NCBI GenBank assembly: GCA_022071975.1
Contig: JAJVIO010000006.1
Location: 1 to 51,779 of the forward strand
From: Planctomycetota bacterium
GTDB taxonomy: Bacteria > Planctomycetota > UBA8742 > UBA2392
Reading direction: 5' to 3'
DNA length: 51,779 bases
Below, piece after piece: positions 9,348 through 17,020 of this stretch. Below the pieces are notes generated by a model. That model worked only from the letters and a program-made list of their open reading frames with translations, did not search any database and was not told where the DNA came from. Positions within the stretch are counted from its first letter, which is position 1, and each line of letters begins with the position of its first letter. Both the position numbers and the translations under genes were made by a program.

Positions 9348-9375
9348 GCGCCCGTTGAACTAACAACGGGCGCGC
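9348..9375. other. Perfect 11-bp hairpin in the gap between the anti-sigma-like and FG-GAP genes
   Basis: CGCGCCCGTTG at 9348-9358 pairs with CAACGGGCGCG at 9365-9375 around a 6-base loop. It sits 83 bp upstream of the ATG at 9265 and 85 bp beyond the FG-GAP gene terminator. No T-run follows on either strand. It could be a backup terminator or a leader structure. Confidence 0.5.
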
Positions 9376-9459
9376 CGCGGAAAGTCCCGGCGGATGAAAC
9401 AGCGCAACGGGCAGCGTGGCGTGAGACGATTCCTGGTTGATGGCTGCGGAAAAAACAGA

Positions 9460-9488
9460 CCTCGCGGGCGTGGGGGACGCCCGCGAGG
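9460..9488 (-). terminator. Terminator of FG-GAP gene copy 1
   Basis: Stem CCTCGCGGGCG (9460-9470) with CGCCCGCGAGG (9478-9488). On the minus strand it is followed by TCTGTTTTTTCC, a standard U-tract. It is duplicated, with one base changed in the loop, at 13793-13821. Confidence 0.9.
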
Positions 9489-9944
9489 CTGGTGGTTGTC
9501 GGGTACTAGGCCCGCGCGTCGCGACGGCGAGTCAGCGCTGCCGCCCCGAGCAGGAACAGGAACAGCAGGCTGACCAGGCTTGAGCTGGTGCCGGCCGCGC
9601 AGCCGCCTCCGCCGCCCGAGTCGCCGCCGCCGCTGCCGGTCACGGTGGTGGCTGAGCCGGTCACGTTGAAGCTGAAGGGCGTGGTGGTGCTGGCATCGTT
9701 GTGGCTGAAGCTGACCGTCGCGGCATAGCTGCCTTCCATGCCGGCCAGGAAGGTGATGGTGAAGCTGGTGCTCTGGCCCGCGGGCACGGTGCCCAGCATG
9801 CCGCTGCTGTCGAGGCTGAACTGGGCCGCGCCGGGGCCGCTCACGGCGGGGGTGCCCAGCTGCAGGTCGGCGTTGCCGGCGTTCTCGACCGTGATGGTGA
9901 GCGGCGCCGAGGGGCTGCCCTCCAGCAGGCTGCCGAAGTTGCGG
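9460..9944. repeat. Long direct repeat, copy 1 (485 bp)
   Basis: This segment recurs at 13793-14277 with a constant offset of 4333 bp. I see one mismatch, in the terminator loop at 9476. It covers the terminator and the last 146 codons of the FG-GAP gene, and similarity drops sharply after GTTGCGG at 9944. The encoded C-termini are identical while the rest of the two genes has diverged widely, which points to recent gene conversion rather than simple age of duplication. Confidence 0.93.
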
Positions 9945-12190
9945 CCGCCACTCGCACCCGATCCGTTGGTGATCAGCGCGGCGCCCTCACGCACCACGAT
10001 CAGCGGCACGGCGGGCGGCACTCCCAGGCCGGAAATCCCGAAGGTGAATGGCGTGGCGGTGGTCGTGTCGTCGTGGATCAGCTCAATAGTCGCGGTCTTG
10101 GCGCCCGCGCTGGCCGGGTCGAACTGGATGCTGAAGCTGGTGCTGTTGCCGGGCGTAACCACCGTGGCAAGGCTGTTGGCATCCAGCACGAACTCGGAGG
10201 CGTCGGAGCCGGTGATGCTGACGCCGCCGAGGTTCAGGTTCGCCGTTCCGCCGTTGTAGATCACTACATCCAGGGCGGCGCTAGGGCCGGCGGCCGGGTC
10301 CTGTGCGCCGAAGTCGCGCTGGCCACCGGGTGCATCGCCATTGCCGATGTTCGTGCCGCTCAGGTTGACTTCAAACAGTTCCACAAGCGGGGCCGGCGGT
10401 GGGGCGACCACGATGTCGAAGGTAAACACGCTGGATTCGCCGATGTCGGTGGCGGTCAGGGTAATGGTGTGGGTGATGCCGCCCTGGTTGAACACGCCGC
10501 TGACCGGCGCCAGCGAGTAGGGCGTGGCGGAAACCGACTTGCTGAATTCGCTGAGCGTGATGCCCTGGGTGTTGAGGTTGCTGACCTGGGCCTCCAGCTT
10601 GGCGTAGTCTCCGTCCTGGTCGGTCACCTGGATCTGCAGGTTCAGGTAGGCCAGCGCGTCGTTGTAGTTCGCGCTCAGGGTTCCGCCGTTCGCCACCGGC
10701 ACGCCGCTTGATGTCACGCCGATCTGCGGGCGGTTGCTGCCGTTGATGCACAGGCGGGTGGGGGTGCCGACGTCCAGGTCGCCGTCGCCGTCGGCATCGG
10801 CGAACTCCATCGCGTACACCGCGCCGCTGCCGCCGAGGTAATAGTTCGAGGTGAAGTTGCCGGCGCCGTCATTGAGCGTCACCTTGCTGGGCATGGCCTC
10901 GTAGCCGAGGCCCAGGTCAAGGTCGCCGTCGCCGTCGATGTCGCCGGCCGCGATCGCCCACAGGGCGGTGCCGCCGGTGTCAATCAGCGAACTGGTGGTG
11001 AAGGTCGCGCTGTTGTTCCAGTAGATGTAGCTGCTGAACCCGGTGTTGGCGCCGAGCGCGACGTCCAGGTCCGCGTCGCCGTCGAAGTCGGCCACGCACA
11101 TGGTCAGGGTCGAGGACAGCCCGCCGATGTTGACCCGGCTTGCCACCTCGAAGTTCGCGGCGCCGTCGTTGAGCCACACGTAGCTCTGCACGGATGAGCC
11201 CAGGCCGAAATTTCCGGCGAACACGTCCAGGTCGCCGTCGTTGTCGGCGTCGCCGAGGCGGATCTCCCATGTGTTGTCCACTACCTCGTAGCTCGGGTAG
11301 GCCGAGTAGTAGGGAAAGCCCTTGCGGGTCAGGTTGCCGCTGCCGTCGTTCAGGTAGATGCCGTTGGCCTCGTCCTTCACGCCGCCGTTGCCCTCCACGA
11401 TGTCCACGTCGCCGTCGCCGTCCAGGTCGCCGAGCGCGATCGACATGCACGAGCCGTTGGCCGCGCCGAAGCCCGTCGATGAAGTGAAGAAGCCGCTGCC
11501 GTTGTTGAACCACACCTGGTTCTGGCCGTTGTAGCCGGCGCTGGCGGCGTTGTAGCCCCACTCGCCGGTCACGATGTCGAGGTCGCCGTCGTTGTCCATG
11601 TCGGCCATGGCGACCGCGTAGGTGGGGCTGTTGCTGGGGCCGAAGGGGCGCGCGCTGAAGTTGCCGCTGCCGTCGTTGATCCACACCACGTTTTGCGCCA
11701 CGAAGTGGGCGCCGGCCATGTCGATGTCGCCGTCGTTGTCGACGTCGCCGAAGGCGCAGTCCCAGGCAGAGCCCGAGGCGAAGCTCTTTACCACGGCATC
11801 AAGCCGCTTGGGGCCGCTGCCCGCTTGGGCGCGGTAACGCCACACGTGCGGCGCGGCCAGCGGCGTTGCGCCGGTGTCGGTCAGGCCGCTGGTCAGGCTG
11901 ACTTCGATTTCCTCGCCGGGCAGCAGGTCCGCCGCCGGGTCGAAGGTCAGCGTGGAGCTCCCGCCGCCGCTTAGGTTGCCGGTCAGCCAGCCGCGCAGGT
12001 TGCTGCGCACGCGGAAGCTGCCGGCGTTCGGCGCGGCCATGGCGGCCGAGAAGCCCGCCGCGATGTCGGCGTTCAGCGCGGCGTCCAGGTCGTGCCGCGC
12101 CGGGCTAAGCGAGATAACGGTCGGCTGGGCGCTCAGCACGGCCGTGAACAGCACAAGGCTCAGGAAAGGAAACAGCAGTTGGTTACGCAT
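9506..12190 (-). CDS. Secreted seven-repeat FG-GAP/VCBS protein with Cys-type C-terminal anchor (module copy 1)
   Basis: 894 residues from the ATG at 12190, preceded by a GGAGG site; an in-frame ATG at 12226 would put 12 polar residues before the signal peptide. Order: signal peptide (about 1-21, ending LSAQP); an SbsA/Big_5-like Ig domain (about 24-120); seven FG-GAP/VCBS repeats with Ca-loop signatures such as DVDNDGDID, DLDGDGDVD and DADGDGDLD (about 140-500), enough for one seven-bladed propeller; a cadherin-like domain (about 505-605); two choice-of-anchor-D-like domains (about 610-850); then GGGGGCAAG, a hydrophobic helix and RRRDARA. That tail is a Cys-containing CTERM signal of the Synergist/MYXO-CTERM kind, so the protein is probably surface-anchored after processing. 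Divergent from the regulator at 12322. Confidence 0.85.
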   Translation of the reverse strand: MRNQLLFPFLSLVLFTAVLSAQPTVISLSPARHDLDAALNADIAAGFSAAMAAPNAGSFRVRSNLRGWLTGNLSGGGSSTLTFDPAADLLPGEEIEVSLTSGLTDTGATPLAAPHVWRYRAQAGSGPKRLDAVVKSFASGSAWDCAFGDVDNDGDIDMAGAHFVAQNVVWINDGSGNFSARPFGPSNSPTYAVAMADMDNDGDLDIVTGEWGYNAASAGYNGQNQVWFNNGSGFFTSSTGFGAANGSCMSIALGDLDGDGDVDIVEGNGGVKDEANGIYLNDGSGNLTRKGFPYYSAYPSYEVVDNTWEIRLGDADNDGDLDVFAGNFGLGSSVQSYVWLNDGAANFEVASRVNIGGLSSTLTMCVADFDGDADLDVALGANTGFSSYIYWNNSATFTTSSLIDTGGTALWAIAAGDIDGDGDLDLGLGYEAMPSKVTLNDGAGNFTSNYYLGGSGAVYAMEFADADGDGDLDVGTPTRLCINGSNRPQIGVTSSGVPVANGGTLSANYNDALAYLNLQIQVTDQDGDYAKLEAQVSNLNTQGITLSEFSKSVSATPYSLAPVSGVFNQGGITHTITLTATDIGESSVFTFDIVVAPPPAPLVELFEVNLSGTNIGNGDAPGGQRDFGAQDPAAGPSAALDVVIYNGGTANLNLGGVSITGSDASEFVLDANSLATVVTPGNSTSFSIQFDPASAGAKTATIELIHDDTTTATPFTFGISGLGVPPAVPLIVVREGAALITNGSGASGGRNFGSLLEGSPSAPLTITVENAGNADLQLGTPAVSGPGAAQFSLDSSGMLGTVPAGQSTSFTITFLAGMEGSYAATVSFSHNDASTTTPFSFNVTGSATTVTGSGGGDSGGGGGCAAGTSSSLVSLLFLFLLGAAALTRRRDARA

Positions 12191-12321
12191 GTCTGGTCCT
12201 CCAGGGTTCCGGTTCACTGGGACCATTCATACCGAATAAGCTATGGAATCAGAAAACTGACTGATAGATTACTTACCAAATATGGAGGACGCCGCTCCTT
12301 CCGCTGCAAAAAAGGAAAGCC
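12191..12321. promoter_or_regulatory. Divergent promoter region of module copy 1
   Basis: 131 bp between the FG-GAP gene and the regulator, clearly A+T-richer than the flanks. It contains TACCGAATAAG at 12230-12240, 40-50 bp before the FG-GAP ATG. A near copy, TACCCAATACG, lies at the equivalent place in module copy 2 (16921-16931). That shared position makes it a candidate operator or promoter element. The regulator ATG is preceded by AAAGGAAAG. Exact -35/-10 boxes are not clear to me. Confidence 0.55.
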
Positions 12322-13782
12322 ATGACCATCCTCAGCTCCGGCAACCGGCAGCGCGCCGAGGCCCTGGCCGGGCGCGTCGCGGAGGTCGCCCAGCGCCACG
12401 GCCAAGCCGAGATCGCCCGCAAGACCGAGTTCTCGAACAACAACGTCAGCCGCTACATCGGCGGCACCCGCATGCCGCTTGAATTCGGCAGCGCGCTGGT
12501 CGAGGCCCTGGGCGTCAATCCCGCCTGGCTGCTCACCGGCCAGGGCACGCCCTACCTTTCCGACGTCTCCGCGGGCACGGCCGTGATGGCCGGCGACATG
12601 CTGGAGCTGGTGAACGCCATGGCGGCCGTCAGCCAGATGCGCCTGGGCTCGCTGGTGGGCAAGCACCACCTGACCGTGCTGCGCGAGCTCAGCCAGGCGC
12701 TGGCGCGCCACGAGCAACTGCGCGTGAAGCTGAACCAGCACAGCGAAGGCATTTTCCGCGACCTGCTGGAACAGACCCAGGCGGCCCTGGACCGCCGCGA
12801 CGCCGACCGGGCCGAGGAACTGGGCAGGGCCGCCGAGCAGGTGGGCCGCCTGTGCGCCAACGAGGATCTGCAGGCCTGGCTGCATTCGGTGCTGGCCTCG
12901 ATCGACTACGCGGCGGGCAAGACCAGGAGCGGCCTGCAGCACCAGCGCGCGGCGTTCCTGAACGCGATGCTGAAGAACCGGGGGCGCGATGAGTCGGTGC
13001 AGAAGAACGCCCACAACTACGCCAAGCTGCTGATCCGCGAGCACCAGTTGAGGGAAGCCAACCGCATCGCGCAGGCGGCGCTTGCCCTGGCCGACGGCGA
13101 CAGCCCGCACATCGAGGCCGTGCTGGCGTGGATGGACCTGGAATTCGGCGAAGTCGGGCGGGCCATGTCCGCCATGGCGCGGCTGATACCGCAGCTTGAA
13201 CAGGTCTACGTGGACCACAACCTCGGCACCAACTACCTGCGCGCGCAGGTGCTGGCGGGCGCGCTGAGCTTGCGCGACGCCGTGGGCATGGGCGCCTCCA
13301 CCCCGGGTAAGTGGGTGCGGGTGCTGGAGCTGGCGATCCTGTTCGAGGACGCGCCGATGCTCGAGCGCTGCCTGGCGCTGGGCGTGGACGCCAAGGGCGC
13401 GCCAACGCCCGCCGACCACCATACCGTGCTGCGCGCCCGCGAGTTGCAGCGCGTGTTGCGCGGCCGCGCCAGGGGCAAGCCCCACGTGGGCGAGCCCGCA
13501 GGCGCGGGCGAAGTGGACCGCTTCAACCACGCCTGCTGGAGCGCGCAGTTGCTGCGCCTGGCCGGCGACGAGGCGAAGGCGCGCAAGCTCACGCGCGAGG
13601 CCGCTGAATTGCTGGCCGCGCTGGACCCGGAGTCAACGCCGCTGATCGAGCGGCGCCTGGCACACGCGCGAAACGTGCTGGCGCTGCTGAAACCGGGCGA
13701 AGAGCCGCACGCGAGCTCGGGGCAGTTGCTGCGCGACCACATCCAGCGGGGCTATCGTGCCCTGCGGATGATTGCGCCCTGA
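12322..13782 (+). CDS. HTH (XRE/CI-type) regulator with long helical repeat domain (module copy 1)
   Basis: 486 residues. The N-terminal about 75 residues form a helix-turn-helix domain (AEIARKTEFSNNNVSRYIG) followed by NPAWLLTGQGTPYLSD, the phrase typical of phage CI-like repressors. The remaining about 400 residues are predicted helical and TPR-like (repeated Ala/Leu/Arg helix pairs such as RAEELGRAAEQVGRL and EANRIAQAALALADG), probably a ligand- or partner-sensing part. Residues 10-150 are closely similar to the regulator at 17021. It faces away from the FG-GAP gene across a 131-bp A+T-rich gap, the classic layout for a regulator controlling its neighbour and itself. That role is inferred. 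Confidence 0.8.
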   Translation: MTILSSGNRQRAEALAGRVAEVAQRHGQAEIARKTEFSNNNVSRYIGGTRMPLEFGSALVEALGVNPAWLLTGQGTPYLSDVSAGTAVMAGDMLELVNAMAAVSQMRLGSLVGKHHLTVLRELSQALARHEQLRVKLNQHSEGIFRDLLEQTQAALDRRDADRAEELGRAAEQVGRLCANEDLQAWLHSVLASIDYAAGKTRSGLQHQRAAFLNAMLKNRGRDESVQKNAHNYAKLLIREHQLREANRIAQAALALADGDSPHIEAVLAWMDLEFGEVGRAMSAMARLIPQLEQVYVDHNLGTNYLRAQVLAGALSLRDAVGMGASTPGKWVRVLELAILFEDAPMLERCLALGVDAKGAPTPADHHTVLRARELQRVLRGRARGKPHVGEPAGAGEVDRFNHACWSAQLLRLAGDEAKARKLTREAAELLAALDPESTPLIERRLAHARNVLALLKPGEEPHASSGQLLRDHIQRGYRALRMIAP

Positions 13783-13792
13783 AAAAACCAAA

Positions 13793-13821
13793 CCTCGCGG
13801 GCGTGGGGGGCGCCCGCGAGG
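13793..13821 (-). terminator. Terminator of FG-GAP gene copy 2
   Basis: Same 11-bp stem as at 9460-9488 (CCTCGCGGGCG with CGCCCGCGAGG). On the minus strand it is followed by TTTGGTTTTTTCAG. It lies in the 56-bp gap between the end of regulator 1 and the end of FG-GAP gene 2. Confidence 0.9.
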
Positions 13822-14277
13822 CTGGTGGTTGTCGGGTACTAGGCCCGCGCGTCGCGACGGCGAGTCAGCGCTGCCGCCCCGAGCAGGAACAGGAACAGCA
13901 GGCTGACCAGGCTTGAGCTGGTGCCGGCCGCGCAGCCGCCTCCGCCGCCCGAGTCGCCGCCGCCGCTGCCGGTCACGGTGGTGGCTGAGCCGGTCACGTT
14001 GAAGCTGAAGGGCGTGGTGGTGCTGGCATCGTTGTGGCTGAAGCTGACCGTCGCGGCATAGCTGCCTTCCATGCCGGCCAGGAAGGTGATGGTGAAGCTG
14101 GTGCTCTGGCCCGCGGGCACGGTGCCCAGCATGCCGCTGCTGTCGAGGCTGAACTGGGCCGCGCCGGGGCCGCTCACGGCGGGGGTGCCCAGCTGCAGGT
14201 CGGCGTTGCCGGCGTTCTCGACCGTGATGGTGAGCGGCGCCGAGGGGCTGCCCTCCAGCAGGCTGCCGAAGTTGCGG
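13793..14277. repeat. Long direct repeat, copy 2 (485 bp)
   Basis: Matches 9460-9944 at a constant 4333-bp offset, with one visible mismatch in the terminator loop (13809). Similarity breaks right after GTTGCGG at 14277. Confidence 0.93.
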
Positions 14278-16883
14278 TTGCCCGCGGCGTTGGCGCCGTT
14301 GGCGACCACCACGCCGCCTTCCCGCACCACCAGCAGCGGGGCGGGCGCCGGGGTGGTGCCCACGCCCGTTACCTCGAAGGTCCAGGGTGTGCTGGTGGAA
14401 GCGTCGTTGTGCGTGATCTCGACCGTCGCGGTCTTGCTGCCGGCGCTGGCGGGGTCAAAGGCCACGGTGAACTGCGTGTAGCCCGAGGGCGCCACCGTGC
14501 CCGCCATGGCGCCGGTGCCCAGCACGAAATGCGCCGCGTCGCCGCCGCTGAGGCTCACGCCGGTGATGTCCAGGTCGGCGTTGCCGCTGTTGCTGATCAC
14601 CACAGTAAGCGCCGCCGTGGGGCCGGCCGCCACAAGCTGCGAGCCGAAGTCACGGCTGCCGCTCGCCGCCGCGCCATTGCTGATGGGGGCGCCGCCCTGG
14701 GCGTTCTCGTACACCTGCATCGAGGGCGCCGGCGCCGCGCCGACCTGGATGCTGAAGCTGAAGGCCGCGTTGCCGCCGTTGCCGTCGCCTGCGGCAAGGG
14801 TGATCGTGTGTGTGACGCCGCCGACGTTGAACACGCCGCTGCTGGGCGCAAGCCAATAGCCGGCGGGCTGGGCGACGCTGCTGAACTCGCTGTCGAGAAT
14901 GCCGGTTCCGCTGCTGTTGCTGACGCTGCCGGTGACGCTGACGTCGTCGGTGTCCGGGTCATTGAGCTGGATCAACAGGCTCAGGCTCGCCAGCGAGGTC
15001 CCGAAGGAGACGCTCAAGTTCCCGCCGTTGTAAACAGGCGTGCCGATGCTGGTCACCACAATGCCGGGCGGGTTGTTCGGCGCGACCCCTACCAGGATGT
15101 TGAAGGTAAACACCGTGGACTCGGTGCCGTCATAGGCGCTCAGGGTTACCTGGTGATTCACGCTTGCCTGGTTGAACACGCCGCTGGTCGGGTACACCGC
15201 GTACGAGACGGCCGCGGCCGCGTGGGTGAACTCGGCGGGCTGGATGCCCTGGGTCGGGATGTTGGTGATCTGCGCGGCCAGGCTGACGACGTCCTGGTTG
15301 GCGTCGTCGATATGGATCTCGAGGTTCAGGGAGGCCAGCGTGTCGTTGTACGCCACGTTGAGGGTGCCGCCGTCGCCGACGTTGCTGCCGTTGGACTTGA
15401 CGCTGATGATCGGGGCGTTGCTGCCGTTGATGCAGATCTTGTCCGGCGTGCCGGCGTCAAGGTCGCCGTCGCCATCCACGTCGGCAAAGGCGATCGAGTG
15501 CGCCCAGGTGCTCAGGCTGACGCTGCCGGAGAACTGGCCGTTGCCCGGGTTGCTCAGGATGTACGAGTTTGCGTTCTCGAGACCGACGGCCAGGTCGAGG
15601 TCGCCGTCGCCGTCGATGTCGCCTGCCTCAAGGCCGTAGGGAGTCTCGGAGGTGGACAGCACGAAGGGCGAGCCGAACGCGCCGCTGCCGTTGTTGAGGT
15701 ACAGGGTGACGCGGTCGTAGGTGTAGGGGCTGACGTAGGGCTGGCCCAGGTGGCCGACCGCAATGTCCACGTGGCCGTCGCCGTTGAAGTCGCCGGTGGC
15801 CAGGGAAGTCGCGATGGCGGTGGCGCCCAGGTCAACGCGGCTGGTGTAGTAGAAGTTGGCGGCGCCATCGTTCAGGTAGTAGTAGGACTGCACGGGGCCG
15901 AAGCCGAAGTTGCCGATGAAGACATCCAGGTCGCCGTCGTTGTCAACGTCGGCCATGCGCACGGCCCAGCTGTTGTCCGTGATCTCGGAAGTGCTGGACG
16001 GTACCCAGAGGAAGCCCTTGCGTGTGAAGTTGCCGCTGCCGTCATTGATGTAGATATCGTTGGGCAGGTCGCTGACGCCGCCGTTGGTGACCACGAAATC
16101 GACGTCGCCGTCGTTGTCGAGGTCGCCGGTGTCCACGTCGATCGAGTAGTCGTTACCGGTGCCGAAGTTGACGGTGTTGGCGAAGTTGCCGCTGCCGTCG
16201 TTCAGGTAGATCACGTTCTGGCCCGACCACTGGCCGCTGCTGGTGGCCATCGGCGAGCTGACCACGATGACGTCGAGGTCGCCGTCGTTGTCGAGGTCGG
16301 CCAGCGCGCAGTGGTAGCTGCCGTAGTTGGTGGCGCTCAAGGCCGTGCCGCTGAAGGTGCCGGCGCCGTCGTTCTCGAGGATGTACGACTGGCCGTTGTC
16401 GATCGCGACGGCGTCCAGGTCTCCGTCGTTGTCGAGGTCTCCGAATTCCAGGTCCCAGCCCGAGCTGCAGCCGGTGGTGTGCTGGGCGCTGGTGAAGGCC
16501 GAGGGACCCTGGCCGGTCTGCGCCCGGAAGCGCCAGTTGTGCCCGGCGGCTAGCGGGGTACCGCTGCTGCTCTGCAGGCCGCTGGTCAGCACCACCTCGA
16601 TCTCTTCGCCGGGCAGCAGGTCGCTTGCCGGGTTAAAGGAAAGGCTGCTGGTGCCGCCGCCGCTGAGCGACCCGCTCAGCCAGCCGCGCAGGTTGCTGCG
16701 CACCTTGAAGGTGTTCGCGCCGGGGGCTGCCATGGCGGTCGAGAAGCCGGCCGTCAGGTCGGTGCTCAGCGCGGCGTCCAGGTCGTGGCGCGCCGGCGTC
16801 AGCGAAGTGACGGCGGGCTGCGCGGCCAGCGCCGCGGCGGTCAGGGCCAGCAGGGCCATCAGGCAGGGTATGCGAGTAATCAT
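13839..16883 (-). CDS. Secreted seven-repeat FG-GAP/VCBS protein with Cys-type C-terminal anchor (module copy 2)
   Basis: 1014 residues from the ATG at 16883 (MITRIPCLMALLAL), which has GGAGG 9 bp upstream. Signal peptide (about 1-23), SbsA/Big_5-like domain, seven FG-GAP repeats (DLDNDGDLD, DFNGDGHVD, DVDGDGDLD and others), two cadherin-like repeats (one more than copy 1, which explains the extra 120 residues), two choice-of-anchor-D-like domains and the GGGGGCAAG sorting tail. The last 146 residues are identical to copy 1, while the propeller region is only moderately similar. It is divergent from the regulator at 17021. Probably displayed on the cell surface as a binding or adhesion protein; the ligand is unknown. 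Confidence 0.85.
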   Translation of the reverse strand: MITRIPCLMALLALTAAALAAQPAVTSLTPARHDLDAALSTDLTAGFSTAMAAPGANTFKVRSNLRGWLSGSLSGGGTSSLSFNPASDLLPGEEIEVVLTSGLQSSSGTPLAAGHNWRFRAQTGQGPSAFTSAQHTTGCSSGWDLEFGDLDNDGDLDAVAIDNGQSYILENDGAGTFSGTALSATNYGSYHCALADLDNDGDLDVIVVSSPMATSSGQWSGQNVIYLNDGSGNFANTVNFGTGNDYSIDVDTGDLDNDGDVDFVVTNGGVSDLPNDIYINDGSGNFTRKGFLWVPSSTSEITDNSWAVRMADVDNDGDLDVFIGNFGFGPVQSYYYLNDGAANFYYTSRVDLGATAIATSLATGDFNGDGHVDIAVGHLGQPYVSPYTYDRVTLYLNNGSGAFGSPFVLSTSETPYGLEAGDIDGDGDLDLAVGLENANSYILSNPGNGQFSGSVSLSTWAHSIAFADVDGDGDLDAGTPDKICINGSNAPIISVKSNGSNVGDGGTLNVAYNDTLASLNLEIHIDDANQDVVSLAAQITNIPTQGIQPAEFTHAAAAVSYAVYPTSGVFNQASVNHQVTLSAYDGTESTVFTFNILVGVAPNNPPGIVVTSIGTPVYNGGNLSVSFGTSLASLSLLIQLNDPDTDDVSVTGSVSNSSGTGILDSEFSSVAQPAGYWLAPSSGVFNVGGVTHTITLAAGDGNGGNAAFSFSIQVGAAPAPSMQVYENAQGGAPISNGAAASGSRDFGSQLVAAGPTAALTVVISNSGNADLDITGVSLSGGDAAHFVLGTGAMAGTVAPSGYTQFTVAFDPASAGSKTATVEITHNDASTSTPWTFEVTGVGTTPAPAPLLVVREGGVVVANGANAAGNRNFGSLLEGSPSAPLTITVENAGNADLQLGTPAVSGPGAAQFSLDSSGMLGTVPAGQSTSFTITFLAGMEGSYAATVSFSHNDASTTTPFSFNVTGSATTVTGSGGGDSGGGGGCAAGTSSSLVSLLFLFLLGAAALTRRRDARA

Positions 16884-17020
16884 TCGTGTTCCTCCGTTGG
16901 AAATCGACATGCCCTATGTGTACCCAATACGGTACGAAAAAGAAAAATACCTTCTTGAATAGTGTCCCGCATGTGGTACATAGATTTCCGCCCCGGACGA
17001 ATCGGGGACAGGAGCCAGCC
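16884..17020. promoter_or_regulatory. Divergent promoter region of module copy 2
   Basis: 137 bp, A+T-rich. It holds TACCCAATACG (16921-16931), matching 12230-12240 of copy 1 and lying 38-48 bp before the FG-GAP ATG. This overlaps an inverted repeat GTACC (16920-16924) / GGTAC (16931-16935). A second inverted pair, CTATGT (16914-16919) and ACATAG (16978-16983), brackets the middle. These are candidate binding sites for the adjacent HTH regulator. Confidence 0.5.

Noticed and set aside
14034-16553. Plus-strand open frame across FG-GAP gene 2, and the similar ones at 9701-10711 and 4665-7490
   Set aside because: Antisense shadows of the FG-GAP and glnE/anti-sigma genes, with the low-complexity Gly/Val/Ala sequence expected from the complement of DGDGD codons.
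9506-16883. FG-GAP proteins as integrin-like virulence factors
   Set aside because: The repeats show only a Ca-binding propeller; nothing in the context indicates a host or pathogenesis.
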